From Streptomyces sp. NBC_01485 (GTDB taxonomy: Bacteria; Actinomycetota; Actinomycetes; Streptomycetales; Streptomycetaceae): a stretch of DNA of 64,000 bases. The notes beneath the pieces are model-generated. The model saw only the letters and a list, made by a program, of their open reading frames with translations. It was not told the DNA's origin and ran no database searches. The stretch lies in NCBI RefSeq assembly GCF_036227125.1, contig NZ_CP109435.1, forward strand, positions 6,262,001-6,326,000, given 5' to 3'. This document shows, one piece after another, positions 53,146 through 61,288 of this stretch. Position 1 is the first letter of the stretch; each line of letters starts with the position of its first letter. A program made the translations under genes and the position numbers.

Positions 53146-53877
53146 TCACAGGCCCAGCAGCCAGCGACCCCCGCCCATCAGCGCGCACAGGCTCACCGCG
53201 TGGAAGAGGAACAGCCACAGGGCCGCCGGGACGTGGGTCAGGCGGGAGAGCTGGTCGGCGTCCGAGTCGCCGGCGCCGCCGCGTGCGCGCTTCGACTGGA
53301 GTTCGAAGGCCGGGCGGACCCCGCCGAGCAGCAGGAACCACACCACCGCGTACGCGAAGGCCGCCTGCACCTGGGGGCCGGCCAGCCAGGACACCAGCAG
53401 GAACGTGCCGCCGGTGAGGACCACCGTCAGGGCGCCGTAGGCGTTGCGGATCATCACCAGCATCGCCACCAGGAGGGCCGTCGCCAGCCACAGCAGGAGG
53501 GTGATGCGGCCCGCGCCGAGGAGGGCGGCGCCGCCCAGCCCGAGCAGCGGGGGAGCGGTGTAGCCGGCGGCCGCCGTGAGGATCATGCCGAGGCCGTGCG
53601 GCTTGCCGCGGCTGACGGTCAGGCCGCTGGTGTCGGAGTGCAGGCGTATCCCGGTGAGCCGGCGGCCGGTCAGCAGCGCGACCAGACCGTGGCCGCCCTC
53701 GTGGGCGATGGTGATGGCGTTGCGCGAGAGACGCCAGAGGCTGTGCGGCACGACCACCGCGAGGGCCGCGACCGCCGTGGCGATCACCACCCACAGGTCG
53801 GGATCGGTCTGGGTGCCGACGAGACGGTCCCACAGGTCGGGCAGCGCGGTGGCGGCGATGCTGTCCATGCTGGCCAT
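53146..53877 (-). CDS. M50-like membrane metalloprotease
   Basis: 243 aa, about six membrane helices. Zinc motif IAHEGGHGLVALLTG (HExxH) near residue 60, and RNAYGALTV in the position of the second M50 metal motif (usually NPDG-like). This matches the short actinobacterial M50B-type proteins next to aroA; no PDZ domain. ATG 53877 is assigned with modest certainty (ATG 53868 is possible). It is the last gene of the housekeeping block. Confidence 0.82.
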   Translation of the reverse strand: MASMDSIAATALPDLWDRLVGTQTDPDLWVVIATAVAALAVVVPHSLWRLSRNAITIAHEGGHGLVALLTGRRLTGIRLHSDTSGLTVSRGKPHGLGMILTAAAGYTAPPLLGLGGAALLGAGRITLLLWLATALLVAMLVMIRNAYGALTVVLTGGTFLLVSWLAGPQVQAAFAYAVVWFLLLGGVRPAFELQSKRARGGAGDSDADQLSRLTHVPAALWLFLFHAVSLCALMGGGRWLLGL

Positions 53878-54000
53878 GGTCTGAGGTGGCTCCCTCTGGT
53901 CGTACGGAGTCTGGCAGTGTGGCACGTATGTGCGGACGGTATCTGAGACGCTGACTTAGCAGCGATCGTTCCTGACGGCAAACATGCAGATCACAGCTTT

Positions 54001-54026
54001 AGAGCCCCGGAATGATCCGGGGCTCT
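54001..54026. terminator. Orphan terminator at the edge of the accessory region
   Basis: A perfect 11-bp stem (54001-54011 with 54016-54026) with ATGA loop and TTGCT after it. No intact gene lies immediately upstream on the plus strand, so it probably belonged to a gene lost when the accessory DNA arrived. Confidence 0.8.
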
Positions 54027-54063
54027 TGCTGTACCTGTGCTGACTGTGTGCTGGCCTGAAGGC

Positions 54064-54664
54064 ACCTGTGAGGTCGAGGCGGATGTGCAGGGCCTCGTCG
54101 AGGCGCACATGGAGACGATGCTAGGGGTCCGGTTCCTGGCGAGCGAGTACAGCACCGGGCCGGTTCACGGCGGCCGAATCGACTCTCTGGGCCTCGACGA
54201 GAACGGGGCGGCGGTGGTCGTGGAATTCAAGCGCGGCACCGACGCCGGCGTGATCCATCAGGGCCTCTACTACATGGCGTGGCTGATGGACCACAAGGCA
54301 GAGTTCCGGCCCCTGGTCCGGGACCGGCTCGGGGTGACGGCCGCGTCCCAGGTCCTGTGGAGTGGACCGCGCCTGATCTGTATCGCAGGCGACTTCACCC
54401 GCTACGACGTGCATGCCGTGCGCGAGCACCGGCGCTCGATCGACCTGGTCCGCTACCGAGCTTCGGCAGCGACCTGCTCGGGCTTGAGACCGTGGCGTCG
54501 GTGAGCGGCGGCATGCAAGTGGCCCGCCGGGTGCGCCGACAGGCGGTTGCTCGGGCGGCGGCCGACGTCCAGGGCGCGTCGATGGTGGAGTTGGCGGGTG
54601 CGGTCGACGAGGCGCTGCTCGGGCTCGGGGACGGCGTGAACTGTGTCGAGCGCAAGCAGACCGT
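54064..54664 (+). pseudogene. Broken NucS-like nuclease-fold/DUF5655 gene
   Basis: The frame open from 54037 gives VEAHMETMLGVRFLASEYSTG, then the PD-(D/E)xK-like VVVEFKRGTDAGVIHQGLYYMAWLMDH and PRLICIAGDFTRYDVHAV. Near 54460 the frame is lost, and homology continues in another frame as FGSDLLGLETVASVSG and a DUF5655-like LAGAVDEALLGLGDGV up to about 54659. The N-terminus also appears cut. The gene is thus truncated at both ends and frameshifted once. The intact family are cytoplasmic proteins of unknown role with a nuclease-like fold. Confidence 0.7.
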
Positions 54665-54929
54665 CCGAGATCCAGAAGCAGCGGCCGCCGAGAGCCTCGC
54701 CGCTTCCTGCCCAGGTCTCCATCAAGCGTTCGACTTCGGCGACCGTGAAGACAGTCGCGCTCCACCGGGAGCCGTCCTTGAGGTCCACGAAGACATCGAC
54801 GTTGCACACCGAGTCCAACTCCTCGGCCGGGCTCGGCAGGAACGATGCCTCGAAGGCGTCTGTGCGAACCCGGTACCACGGCCCGTCCCAGCCTCGGCCG
54901 ACCGATTCGGGCGATGCGCTACGACTCAT
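54660..54929 (-). pseudogene. Truncated conserved hypothetical gene
   Basis: Read on the minus strand from ATG 54929: GWDGPWYRVRTDAFEASF, CNVDVFVDLKDGSRWSATVF, AEVERLMETWAGSGEALGG and CFWISDG. This looks like a common small Streptomyces protein of unknown function. After ISDG (about 54660) the sequence becomes the antisense of the neighbouring broken gene, so the 3' end is missing. An earlier ATG at 55013 is possible. Confidence 0.55.
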
Positions 54930-55918
54930 CGTGCGAGTGTCTCCAGCCGGCCTGACGATCTCAACCAAGATCTCAGCCGTGCTGCTTCCCGCGACATAGC
55001 TGGGGACGTTCATCCGTACGCGGCTGGGGAGCTTAGGTCGTACGCCGACATCGCCGACCTCGCCAAGCGCCGCATGCGCAGCAAGATTCCCGAGCTGAGC
55101 CAGGCACTGACAGGCCGCTTCCGCGAACACCACGCCTTCCTGACCCGCCTCTGCCTCGACCAGTACGACCACCTGTCCGAGGCCATCAACCAGCTGACGG
55201 CCCGCATCGAGGAGGCGATGATCCCATTCCACCCGGTCCTGGACTTGCTGGACACGATCCCGGGAGTGAACCAGGCGGTGGCCGAGGTGATCGTGGCCGA
55301 GACCGGAGGTGACATGGCCCGTTTCCCCTCGGCGTGTGTCCTGAACATGGAAGGAAGTTGCATGTAGGAGCGATTTCCGGAAGTGATGCTGTGCGAGAGA
55401 TGAAGGTTTCGTGGCCCTTCGGAGCCGCCCTGCGGGGGGAGGCTTCAAACCGCCTCATGCTGCGTTAGCTGAAGACTGTCGTGGTGAGCGATGAGGAAAA
55501 GGCGTCGTAAGAGGCGTCAGGTGGGGACCGGAAAGACGAACGCAAGTGAATCGCTGCTGACGTGTCGTAAGGAAACCAGACGACATCGAAACCGGGGTGT
55601 GTCAAGAACTCCGGGATGAGCCTGGCGGGTGCCCGTTTATTGGCCAGGCGGTGTCCGGCATGTAGGCGACGTGAGTCCGGTCTGCGGCTCTCGCATGGAA
55701 CAGGAGAAGGCAGGTCCGATACGCCCTGACGCAAGGTCGGGGGAGAGGGAGTGCCCCAAGCGGAGGACACCGTAAGGGGTCGAGTACCGATGCGGACCCT
55801 GCTGGCAGACCGGCCCGTAGTAGTGACGAAGCCCCTGTAATGAGGGTGGAGCGAAGGGGCCGGGTCGTTCGTGACTGAGTTGATCACATCAACCGGGCAG
55901 TAGCCCGGGAGGAGTGCG

Positions 55919-57178
55919 ATGGGCCAGTTGAAGTCTCAGATCAAGCCGTTTGATATTTCGAAGTGGGAAGTCAAGGAGGCGTGGGAGGAAGTCAGGTCAC
56001 ATAGGGGCGCACCCGGCGTGGACGGGCAGAGCATCGAGGACTTCGAGAAGGACCTGAAGGGCAACCTTTACAAGGTATGGAACCGTATGTCGTCGGGCTC
56101 GTACTTCCCGCCGCCGGTGCGCGCGGTGGAGATTCCTAAGCCAAGCGGAGGCGGCACGAGAATGCTCGGCATTCCCGCTGTCGCCGATCGTGTGGCCCAG
56201 ACCGTCGTTGCCCGGCATCTGATGCGAAGGGTGGACCCTGTATTCCACCCGGACAGCTACGGATACCGGCCTGGTCGGTCCGCCTTGGACGCGGTGGAAA
56301 GGTGCCGGGAGCGCTGCTGGAAGCGGGACTGGGTGGTGGAGTTCGACATCGCCAAGTTCTTCGACAGCGTGCCCTGGGACCTGCTGGTCAAGGCGGTGGA
56401 GGCTCACACCGACGCCGTTTGGGTGAACTTGTACGTGCGGCGGTGGCTCGCCGCCCCGCTCGTCCTGCCCGATGGCTCCCTGCTGGAACGGGAACGCGGA
56501 ACCCCGCAAGGGGCCCCGGTGTCTCCCGTCCTGGCGAACCTGTTCCTGCACTACGCGTTCGACACCTGGATGGCCCGGGAGTTCCCGAGCGTCTGGTTCG
56601 AACGCTATGCGGACGATGCGGTGCTGCACTGCGTCACCGAGCGCCAGGCCCGCCATGTGCTGGCCGCGCTCAGGGACAGGATGGTCGAGGTCGGGTTGCA
56701 GCTGCACCCGGACAAGACCCGGATCGTCTACTGCAAGGACTCGTACCGGCGTGGCTCCTATGAGCACACGTCGTTCACGTTCCTCGGGTACACGTTCCGC
56801 CCCAGGAAGAACCGGAATCGGCACGGCAAGCAGTTCCTGTCGTTCGAGCCGGCCATCAGCAGGCAGGCCCTGACCCGGATCGGTCGCGAGGTGCGTTCAT
56901 GGCAATTGCACCTTCGTAGCGGCACCTCCTTCGGAGACCTCGCCCGCACGATCAACCGTGTGGTCGGGGGGTGGATCAACTACTACGGACGTTTCCGGCC
57001 GTGGGAGCTGTTCCCCTTCGTGATGCGCATCAACGCCTACCTGGTGCGTTGGATCCGCAAGAAGTACAAGCGGCTCGCAAGCCGCCGGAAGGCCCACGCG
57101 AAGCTCGTGGAGATCGCACAGCGGTACCCGCGGATGTTCGCGCACTGGCGTCTCACCACCGCGGCCTGCGAGATCTGA
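55919..57178 (+). CDS. Group II intron reverse transcriptase/maturase
   Basis: 419 aa. Reverse transcriptase blocks: GAPGVDGQS (RT0/1), GIPAVADRVAQTVV, SYGYRPGRSALDA, VEFDIAKFFDSVPW, GTPQGAPVSPVLANLFLHY, the catalytic FERYADDAV and FTFLGYTFRPRK. The C-terminus is a maturase (X) region with GWINYYGRF and KYKRLASRRKAHAKL. There is no HNH endonuclease after it, so retrohoming would need nicked or single-stranded targets. GGAGGAG lies just upstream of ATG 55919. RT, thumb and X domains all look complete, so the protein may be active. Confidence 0.95.
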   Translation: MGQLKSQIKPFDISKWEVKEAWEEVRSHRGAPGVDGQSIEDFEKDLKGNLYKVWNRMSSGSYFPPPVRAVEIPKPSGGGTRMLGIPAVADRVAQTVVARHLMRRVDPVFHPDSYGYRPGRSALDAVERCRERCWKRDWVVEFDIAKFFDSVPWDLLVKAVEAHTDAVWVNLYVRRWLAAPLVLPDGSLLERERGTPQGAPVSPVLANLFLHYAFDTWMAREFPSVWFERYADDAVLHCVTERQARHVLAALRDRMVEVGLQLHPDKTRIVYCKDSYRRGSYEHTSFTFLGYTFRPRKNRNRHGKQFLSFEPAISRQALTRIGREVRSWQLHLRSGTSFGDLARTINRVVGGWINYYGRFRPWELFPFVMRINAYLVRWIRKKYKRLASRRKAHAKLVEIAQRYPRMFAHWRLTTAACEI

Positions 57179-57193
57179 AGATCAGAACGACAA

Positions 57194-57228
57194 GAGCCGT
57201 GTAACGGGAGACTTTTACGCACGGTTCT
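57194..57228 (+). ncRNA. Group II intron domain V
   Basis: A 35-nt hairpin beginning GAGCCGTGTAACGGGAGAC and ending TACGCACGGTTCT. GAGCCGT pairs with ACGGTTC, and the catalytic AGC triad is at 57195-57197. Confidence 0.9.
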
Positions 57229-57863
57229 GTGAGGGCCGAGGGGTGAGATCCCCCTCGGCTACTCGATAAGGCACCTGGCCTCCTGGGCCGGACTGTGTCC
57301 CGGCCATCACGAGTCGGCCGGCCGGATCCGCAGCACCCGGGTCCGGACCGGCAACCCCTACCTCAAAGGGGCCCTCGGAATGGCCGCATTCGGAGCGGCA
57401 AGGGCCAAGGACTCGTTCCTGCAAGCCCGCTACAAGCGGCTGACCGCCCGCCGCGGCCCGATCAAGGCCCTCGTCGCCGTCGAACACTCGATCATTACTG
57501 CGGTCTGGCACATGCTCCACGACAACGTGCCCTATCACGAGCTCGGCGGCAGCTACTTCACCCAGCGGGACCCCGAGCGGGCCGCACGCCGAGCAGTGTC
57601 CCGGCTCAACGAGCTCGGCTACCGCATCACCCTCGACCCCCTCGAAGCCGCCGGATGACCGAGCACGGCCGAAGCCCGGCGGAGACGCCCCGACCGGGCC
57701 CGCACCCCTGCCCCAACCCCAACCACCTGCAGTTATTTACGCGTCAGAGTCGCTCAATGGGCGGGAAGCCGTCCCCGCCTGCTCACGGCTGACGACGAGG
57801 ACTTCGTCATCCAGACGGCGGTCGGCGTCGAGCGCGGTGCGCGCTCGACAGGCGCGGGCAGGC

Positions 57864-59228
57864 TCAGCCGACGGGGTCGCCGTCAAGCCGCTCCACGGGG
57901 GCGACGTCCCTGGTCGGTGCGGCCTCGCTCGTGGCCGCGGGCTGTCGGTCGAGCCCGAGCACGAGTGGTACGGCCAGCACGCTGATCGCGGTGAGGAACA
58001 CCCAGGGCAGCGCCGCACCGCCCTCCAACAGTGCCGTGAGCAGCGCCGGGGCGACAGCACCGCCGACCGACCAGGACAGCTGGTAGACAGCCAGATAACG
58101 GCCCCGCAGATGCTCGGGCGCCATCACCACGCTCAGTTCGCTGGTCGCCGGCGTGCCGAGGATCTCGGCCACGGTGTAGAGCACCATCGCAATCAGCAGC
58201 CCGGCGATCACCGCCCAGCCGGGCAGCACGAGCAGCGTGCCGAAGACGGCGAACGACGCCGCGTTGAACACCAGGGCCAGCATCAGCGCCGTCACCGGCC
58301 TGTGGGCCTCGCTCCACCGGCTGGCAAGGGTCTGGAGCAGCGTGACCATGACCGTGTTCAGCACGACGAGCACGCCGACGACCCAGGCGCCGACATCGAG
58401 GTTGTCCGCCGCGTAGACGGCGAGCAGCACCGTGATCACCGTGGAGGCGAAGGCGAAGGAGATGTTCGTCGCGGCCAGCCGCAGATACCGGGTGTCCTTC
58501 AACACGGTGCGATAGCCGCCCGAGAGCTGTCCGGTGGTTTCGCCCACCACCTGCTCCGGCTCGACGGGCTTCGGCTCCGCGGGCCCGGTGCCGGCCGCCT
58601 CGCTCGTGTCCGCGCCCCGGAAGGTGATCACAAGCCAGCCTGCGACGGCGAAGGTGACCACGTTGATCACCACGACCGCCCGCAGCCCGGCGACGGTTCC
58701 GATGCTCAGGGCCACCGCGGACGCGGCGCCGCCGAAACCGACGCCGACATTGCGCAGGGCACGGACGAAGCCGAACCAGCGGGCCCGCTCGACGCCCCGA
58801 GCGACCAGCACGATGAGCGGACTGTTGCCCATCCAGAAAGCGGTGGAACCCAGTTGCACCACGAACTGCCACAGCACGATCTGCCAGACCGCGTGCGAGA
58901 ACAGGAAACCGATGAATCCGGCCACCGAAATCCAGTTACCCGCAGCCACCACGATGCGTGGACCGTATTTGTCCAACAGGAGCCCGATAAAAGGCGGAAC
59001 GGGCAGGGCGAGCAGCTGGCCGGCGGTCAGCGCTGCGCCGACGGCGACCAGTGACAGCGACGTCGTCTTCACGAAGAAGACGACGGTGAACGCCATCACC
59101 AACCCGGTTCCCAGGCTGTCGATCAGATTGGCCGCGACGAATCGGCCTTTCCCCGCGAGGTCCGGCAGACCCCAGGCCGTCTCAATCCGACGCCACGCCG
59201 AAGGCGCGGGGGAATACTGCGGCATCAT
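57864..59228 (-). CDS. MFS transporter, probable exporter
   Basis: 454 aa with about twelve membrane helices in two halves separated by a charged Glu/Pro/Thr loop (TSEAAGTGPAEPKPVEPE). LLDKYGPRIVVAAGN resembles the MFS loop 2-3 motif. It starts 9 bp after the ATP-grasp gene's stop on the same strand, so the two are co-transcribed; in this setting it probably exports the ligase-derived product or gives self-resistance. ATG 59228 or 59225 could serve as the start (GAGAAG upstream). Confidence 0.85.
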   Translation of the reverse strand: MMPQYSPAPSAWRRIETAWGLPDLAGKGRFVAANLIDSLGTGLVMAFTVVFFVKTTSLSLVAVGAALTAGQLLALPVPPFIGLLLDKYGPRIVVAAGNWISVAGFIGFLFSHAVWQIVLWQFVVQLGSTAFWMGNSPLIVLVARGVERARWFGFVRALRNVGVGFGGAASAVALSIGTVAGLRAVVVINVVTFAVAGWLVITFRGADTSEAAGTGPAEPKPVEPEQVVGETTGQLSGGYRTVLKDTRYLRLAATNISFAFASTVITVLLAVYAADNLDVGAWVVGVLVVLNTVMVTLLQTLASRWSEAHRPVTALMLALVFNAASFAVFGTLLVLPGWAVIAGLLIAMVLYTVAEILGTPATSELSVVMAPEHLRGRYLAVYQLSWSVGGAVAPALLTALLEGGAALPWVFLTAISVLAVPLVLGLDRQPAATSEAAPTRDVAPVERLDGDPVG

Positions 59229-59237
59229 GACTTCTCT

Positions 59238-60641
59238 TTACTTCGCCGCATCGGCGGGCAATTCGCCCGCGGCAGGCACTTCGCCCGCGGCGGGCAGCTC
59301 GCTCTGATGGAAGACGGCTGCGCAGCGCGCCCTGGGTCGCGACATGACGGAAATGACGCTGCCCGAACCGGCCGGCACCACCTTGGCATATGCTCCTGCA
59401 TAACCATGCGGGGTGTAGAACATGCCATAGGCCGCATGCCATTCCTCGGTTTCCCCGGATATCGGGTCCACCACAAGCTCAGGCCGGGGGATCACTCTCT
59501 GTTGTACGATACATCCTTCGGCGGCGGAGTCCTCCAGAGCCCGCCGCCAGGTGGCGTCGTCCGTTTCCCAGCCCACCACGGCGCCGGCTCCGCCGCCGCG
59601 CGCGTTGACCTTCAGGATCAACTGCTCTCGCCGCTCCAGGCATTCGTCGACGAGGTCGGTGTCGGTCTTGAGCGCGTCAGTGTTGATCAGCCGGGTCCAG
59701 GGCAGCACCCGGTCGATGAGCCGGCACTCGTCCTCGCTGAGGTTGCGCCGCCGCGCCGGGTCCGAAAGCAGCGCCATACAGGCCTTGTTGGCGAACATGT
59801 TGCTGGAAAGCGGGGTCCACAGCAGCGTCCCGCCCGCCCGGTGCGCACGCAGCAGGGGTGCGACCAGGTCCCAGCCGTCGGGTTCCTCGTCGATCTGGTC
59901 CGGGACGAAGGAGCGGTAGACCACGTCGATCTTCGTGTCCCCGAGGTAGAGCGCCCCGCCGCGTTCGTGCACGTCGGAGACCTCGGCCACCAGGATGTCG
60001 AGGCCCGCCGAGCGCAGTGCGGACTGGAAGTTGAGCCAGAACTCGCCGTAGTCCGTCAGACCGCCACGCCATTCCAGCAGGGCCACCACCGGCTCGCGGC
60101 CGGGCGCCACCCGGGCGCCGAAGCGGCGCAGCGCCTCCACCGCGGCGCGAACGGGATGCACGTAACCGAGCCGATTCCGGCGCGCGAAGCCGGCGAAGGC
60201 GTCGACCTCCATCGCCGCCCTGGAGATTTCACTCGCGAGACCCCAACCGCCGGCCTCGCTCCCCAGATTGAACTCGAGGAGTTTGAACGAGGTGCCGTCG
60301 TGGTACATGTCGGCCCGGCCATAGTGGGGTGGCACCATGTCGCCGAACCGCCGTATCGCTTCCCAGCGGCCGTCGCTGATGCCGAGCACCGACCGGAATG
60401 CCTCCAGATCGCCGCCGAACATCCGGTCCGGCAAGGAAAGAAGTGTTTCGACGAGGTTCTGCAGGTCATCGGCGAACTCGAGAATCTCACGCTCGACGAC
60501 GAAGAGGGGTCTGGCCAAATACTCGCCATGCCAAGGTGCGAGCGTCGGGAAGTCCTTTACGTGCTGGGCGACCGCGGGCAACTCGCTGCCCGGTGTGCGG
60601 AACTCCTCGTTGTACTGGGCTGTTACCCGCTCCGCCGGCAT
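59238..60641 (-). CDS. ATP-grasp ligase-like protein (glutathionylspermidine-synthase-like)
   Basis: 467 aa. FKLLEFNLGSEAGGWG, MFANKACMALLSDP and the ATP-binding LILKVNARGGGAGAVVGWE are the blocks of an ATP-grasp C-N ligase close to the glutathionylspermidine-synthase group. Such enzymes activate a carboxylate as acyl phosphate and join it to an amine. The C-terminus ends in PAAGE repeats (AAGEVPAAGELPA), an odd low-complexity tail. ATG 60641 was chosen for the AGGGAG ribosome binding site ~6 nt upstream. It pairs with the downstream MFS gene and lies across from the FemAB-like and SbnA-like genes; together they suggest non-ribosomal small-peptide or amide synthesis. Confidence 0.75.
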   Translation of the reverse strand: MPAERVTAQYNEEFRTPGSELPAVAQHVKDFPTLAPWHGEYLARPLFVVEREILEFADDLQNLVETLLSLPDRMFGGDLEAFRSVLGISDGRWEAIRRFGDMVPPHYGRADMYHDGTSFKLLEFNLGSEAGGWGLASEISRAAMEVDAFAGFARRNRLGYVHPVRAAVEALRRFGARVAPGREPVVALLEWRGGLTDYGEFWLNFQSALRSAGLDILVAEVSDVHERGGALYLGDTKIDVVYRSFVPDQIDEEPDGWDLVAPLLRAHRAGGTLLWTPLSSNMFANKACMALLSDPARRRNLSEDECRLIDRVLPWTRLINTDALKTDTDLVDECLERREQLILKVNARGGGAGAVVGWETDDATWRRALEDSAAEGCIVQQRVIPRPELVVDPISGETEEWHAAYGMFYTPHGYAGAYAKVVPAGSGSVISVMSRPRARCAAVFHQSELPAAGEVPAAGELPADAAK

Positions 60642-60816
60642 GAAGTCTCCCTGCTCGATGGTGACTGGGCTCCCCAGCCCGCAGGGGCACTGTTTCACCC
60701 CGGTCTGCGAAGCGACTCAACTGCGGCTCAATTCTCGGTTGCCGCCCCCTGCGGACACGGAACATCTGTGTTATCAGTAGGATGCTTGAACACCCGAAAG
60801 GAATGGTTCTGCGGCC

Positions 60817-61288
60817 ATGGGGGGACGTCTGTTTTCGGTTGTGCCGCAAGAGTGGCGAGCGCCCGTGGAACGGATCTCGGACTTCTCCCCGGCCGTCGTC
60901 GTCCGGATCCTGACCCGCCGAACGTGCCGCGGGGGCCCGAAGTCGAGTGCGTCTTCTCGCTGCCACCCGAGCCGGCGCCGCGGAAGGAAACGTCAGGCTG
61001 CTCATCCAGCTCCTACCGGGTGATCCGGCTGCTGCCGGGCGAAATCTCCTCACACTGTGGGCTGTTCATCCTGCTCGCCGCGTTCAGCGGCGGGGGGAGA
61101 GAGATCGACCGGGTAATCGCCACCCCGGTCGGCAACGGCCTCACCGACAGCCAGATTGCCACCCGCATCAACCACTCGCCGCACATGGTCAGTTATCACC
61201 TACGCAAGATGTTCCGCACACTCTGCGTCCGATCGCCCAGCGGACTCGCGGGCACGGTCGGGCAGAGAGACTATGGGAGGCGCCATGA
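60817..61288 (+). pseudogene. Degenerate LuxR-type regulator
   Basis: Around 61135-61240 the frame reads NGLTDSQIATRINHSPHMVSYHLRKMFRTL, a recognisable LuxR helix-turn-helix, followed by VRSPSGLAG. Upstream no single frame gives a coherent N-terminal domain: ATG 60817 opens another frame (VVPQEWRAPVERISDFSPAV) that stops at 61023, while the HTH frame has no good start. This suggests a frameshifted or decayed pathway regulator between the two divergent gene sets. A short LuxR protein from GTG 60768 cannot be ruled out. Confidence 0.45.

Larger units (their letters stand above)
55334..57267 (+). mobile_element. Group II intron (1,934 nt) with encoded maturase
   Basis: The 5' end GTGTG matches the GUGYG consensus, and the 3' end ...CGAT fits the AY rule. 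Removing 55334-57267 restores an in-frame IS110 sequence, which sets both boundaries. Domains I-III occupy about 55334-55918, the reverse transcriptase ORF lies in domain IV, domain V is at 57194-57228, and a hairpin with GAGGGG/CCCCTC arms (~57238-57258) fits domain VI. A candidate EBS1 GTCGAG (55779-55784) can pair with the last six exon bases CTCGGC with one G-U pair. Confidence 0.9.
55029..57658 (+). mobile_element. IS110-family transposase remnant split by a group II intron
   Basis: Exon 1 (about 55029-55333) encodes ELRSYADIADLAKRR through LLDTIPGVNQAVAEVIVAET and MARFPS. Exon 2 (57268-57658) encodes HLASWAGLCPGHHESAGR, TGNPYLKGALG and the C-terminus to a TGA at 57656. Joined across the intron, the codon GC|A and the next AGG give FPSARHLASWAG, exactly the IS110 (transposase_20) spacing. 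The N-terminal DEDD (RuvC-like) domain is missing upstream of 55029, so the transposase is dead even after splicing. No element ends were recognised. Confidence 0.85.

Noticed and set aside
57659..57863. Possible further IS110 sequence or small gene after exon 2
   Set aside because: The transposase ends with a proper stop at 57658, and the remaining frames are short and Pro/Arg-rich without motifs.
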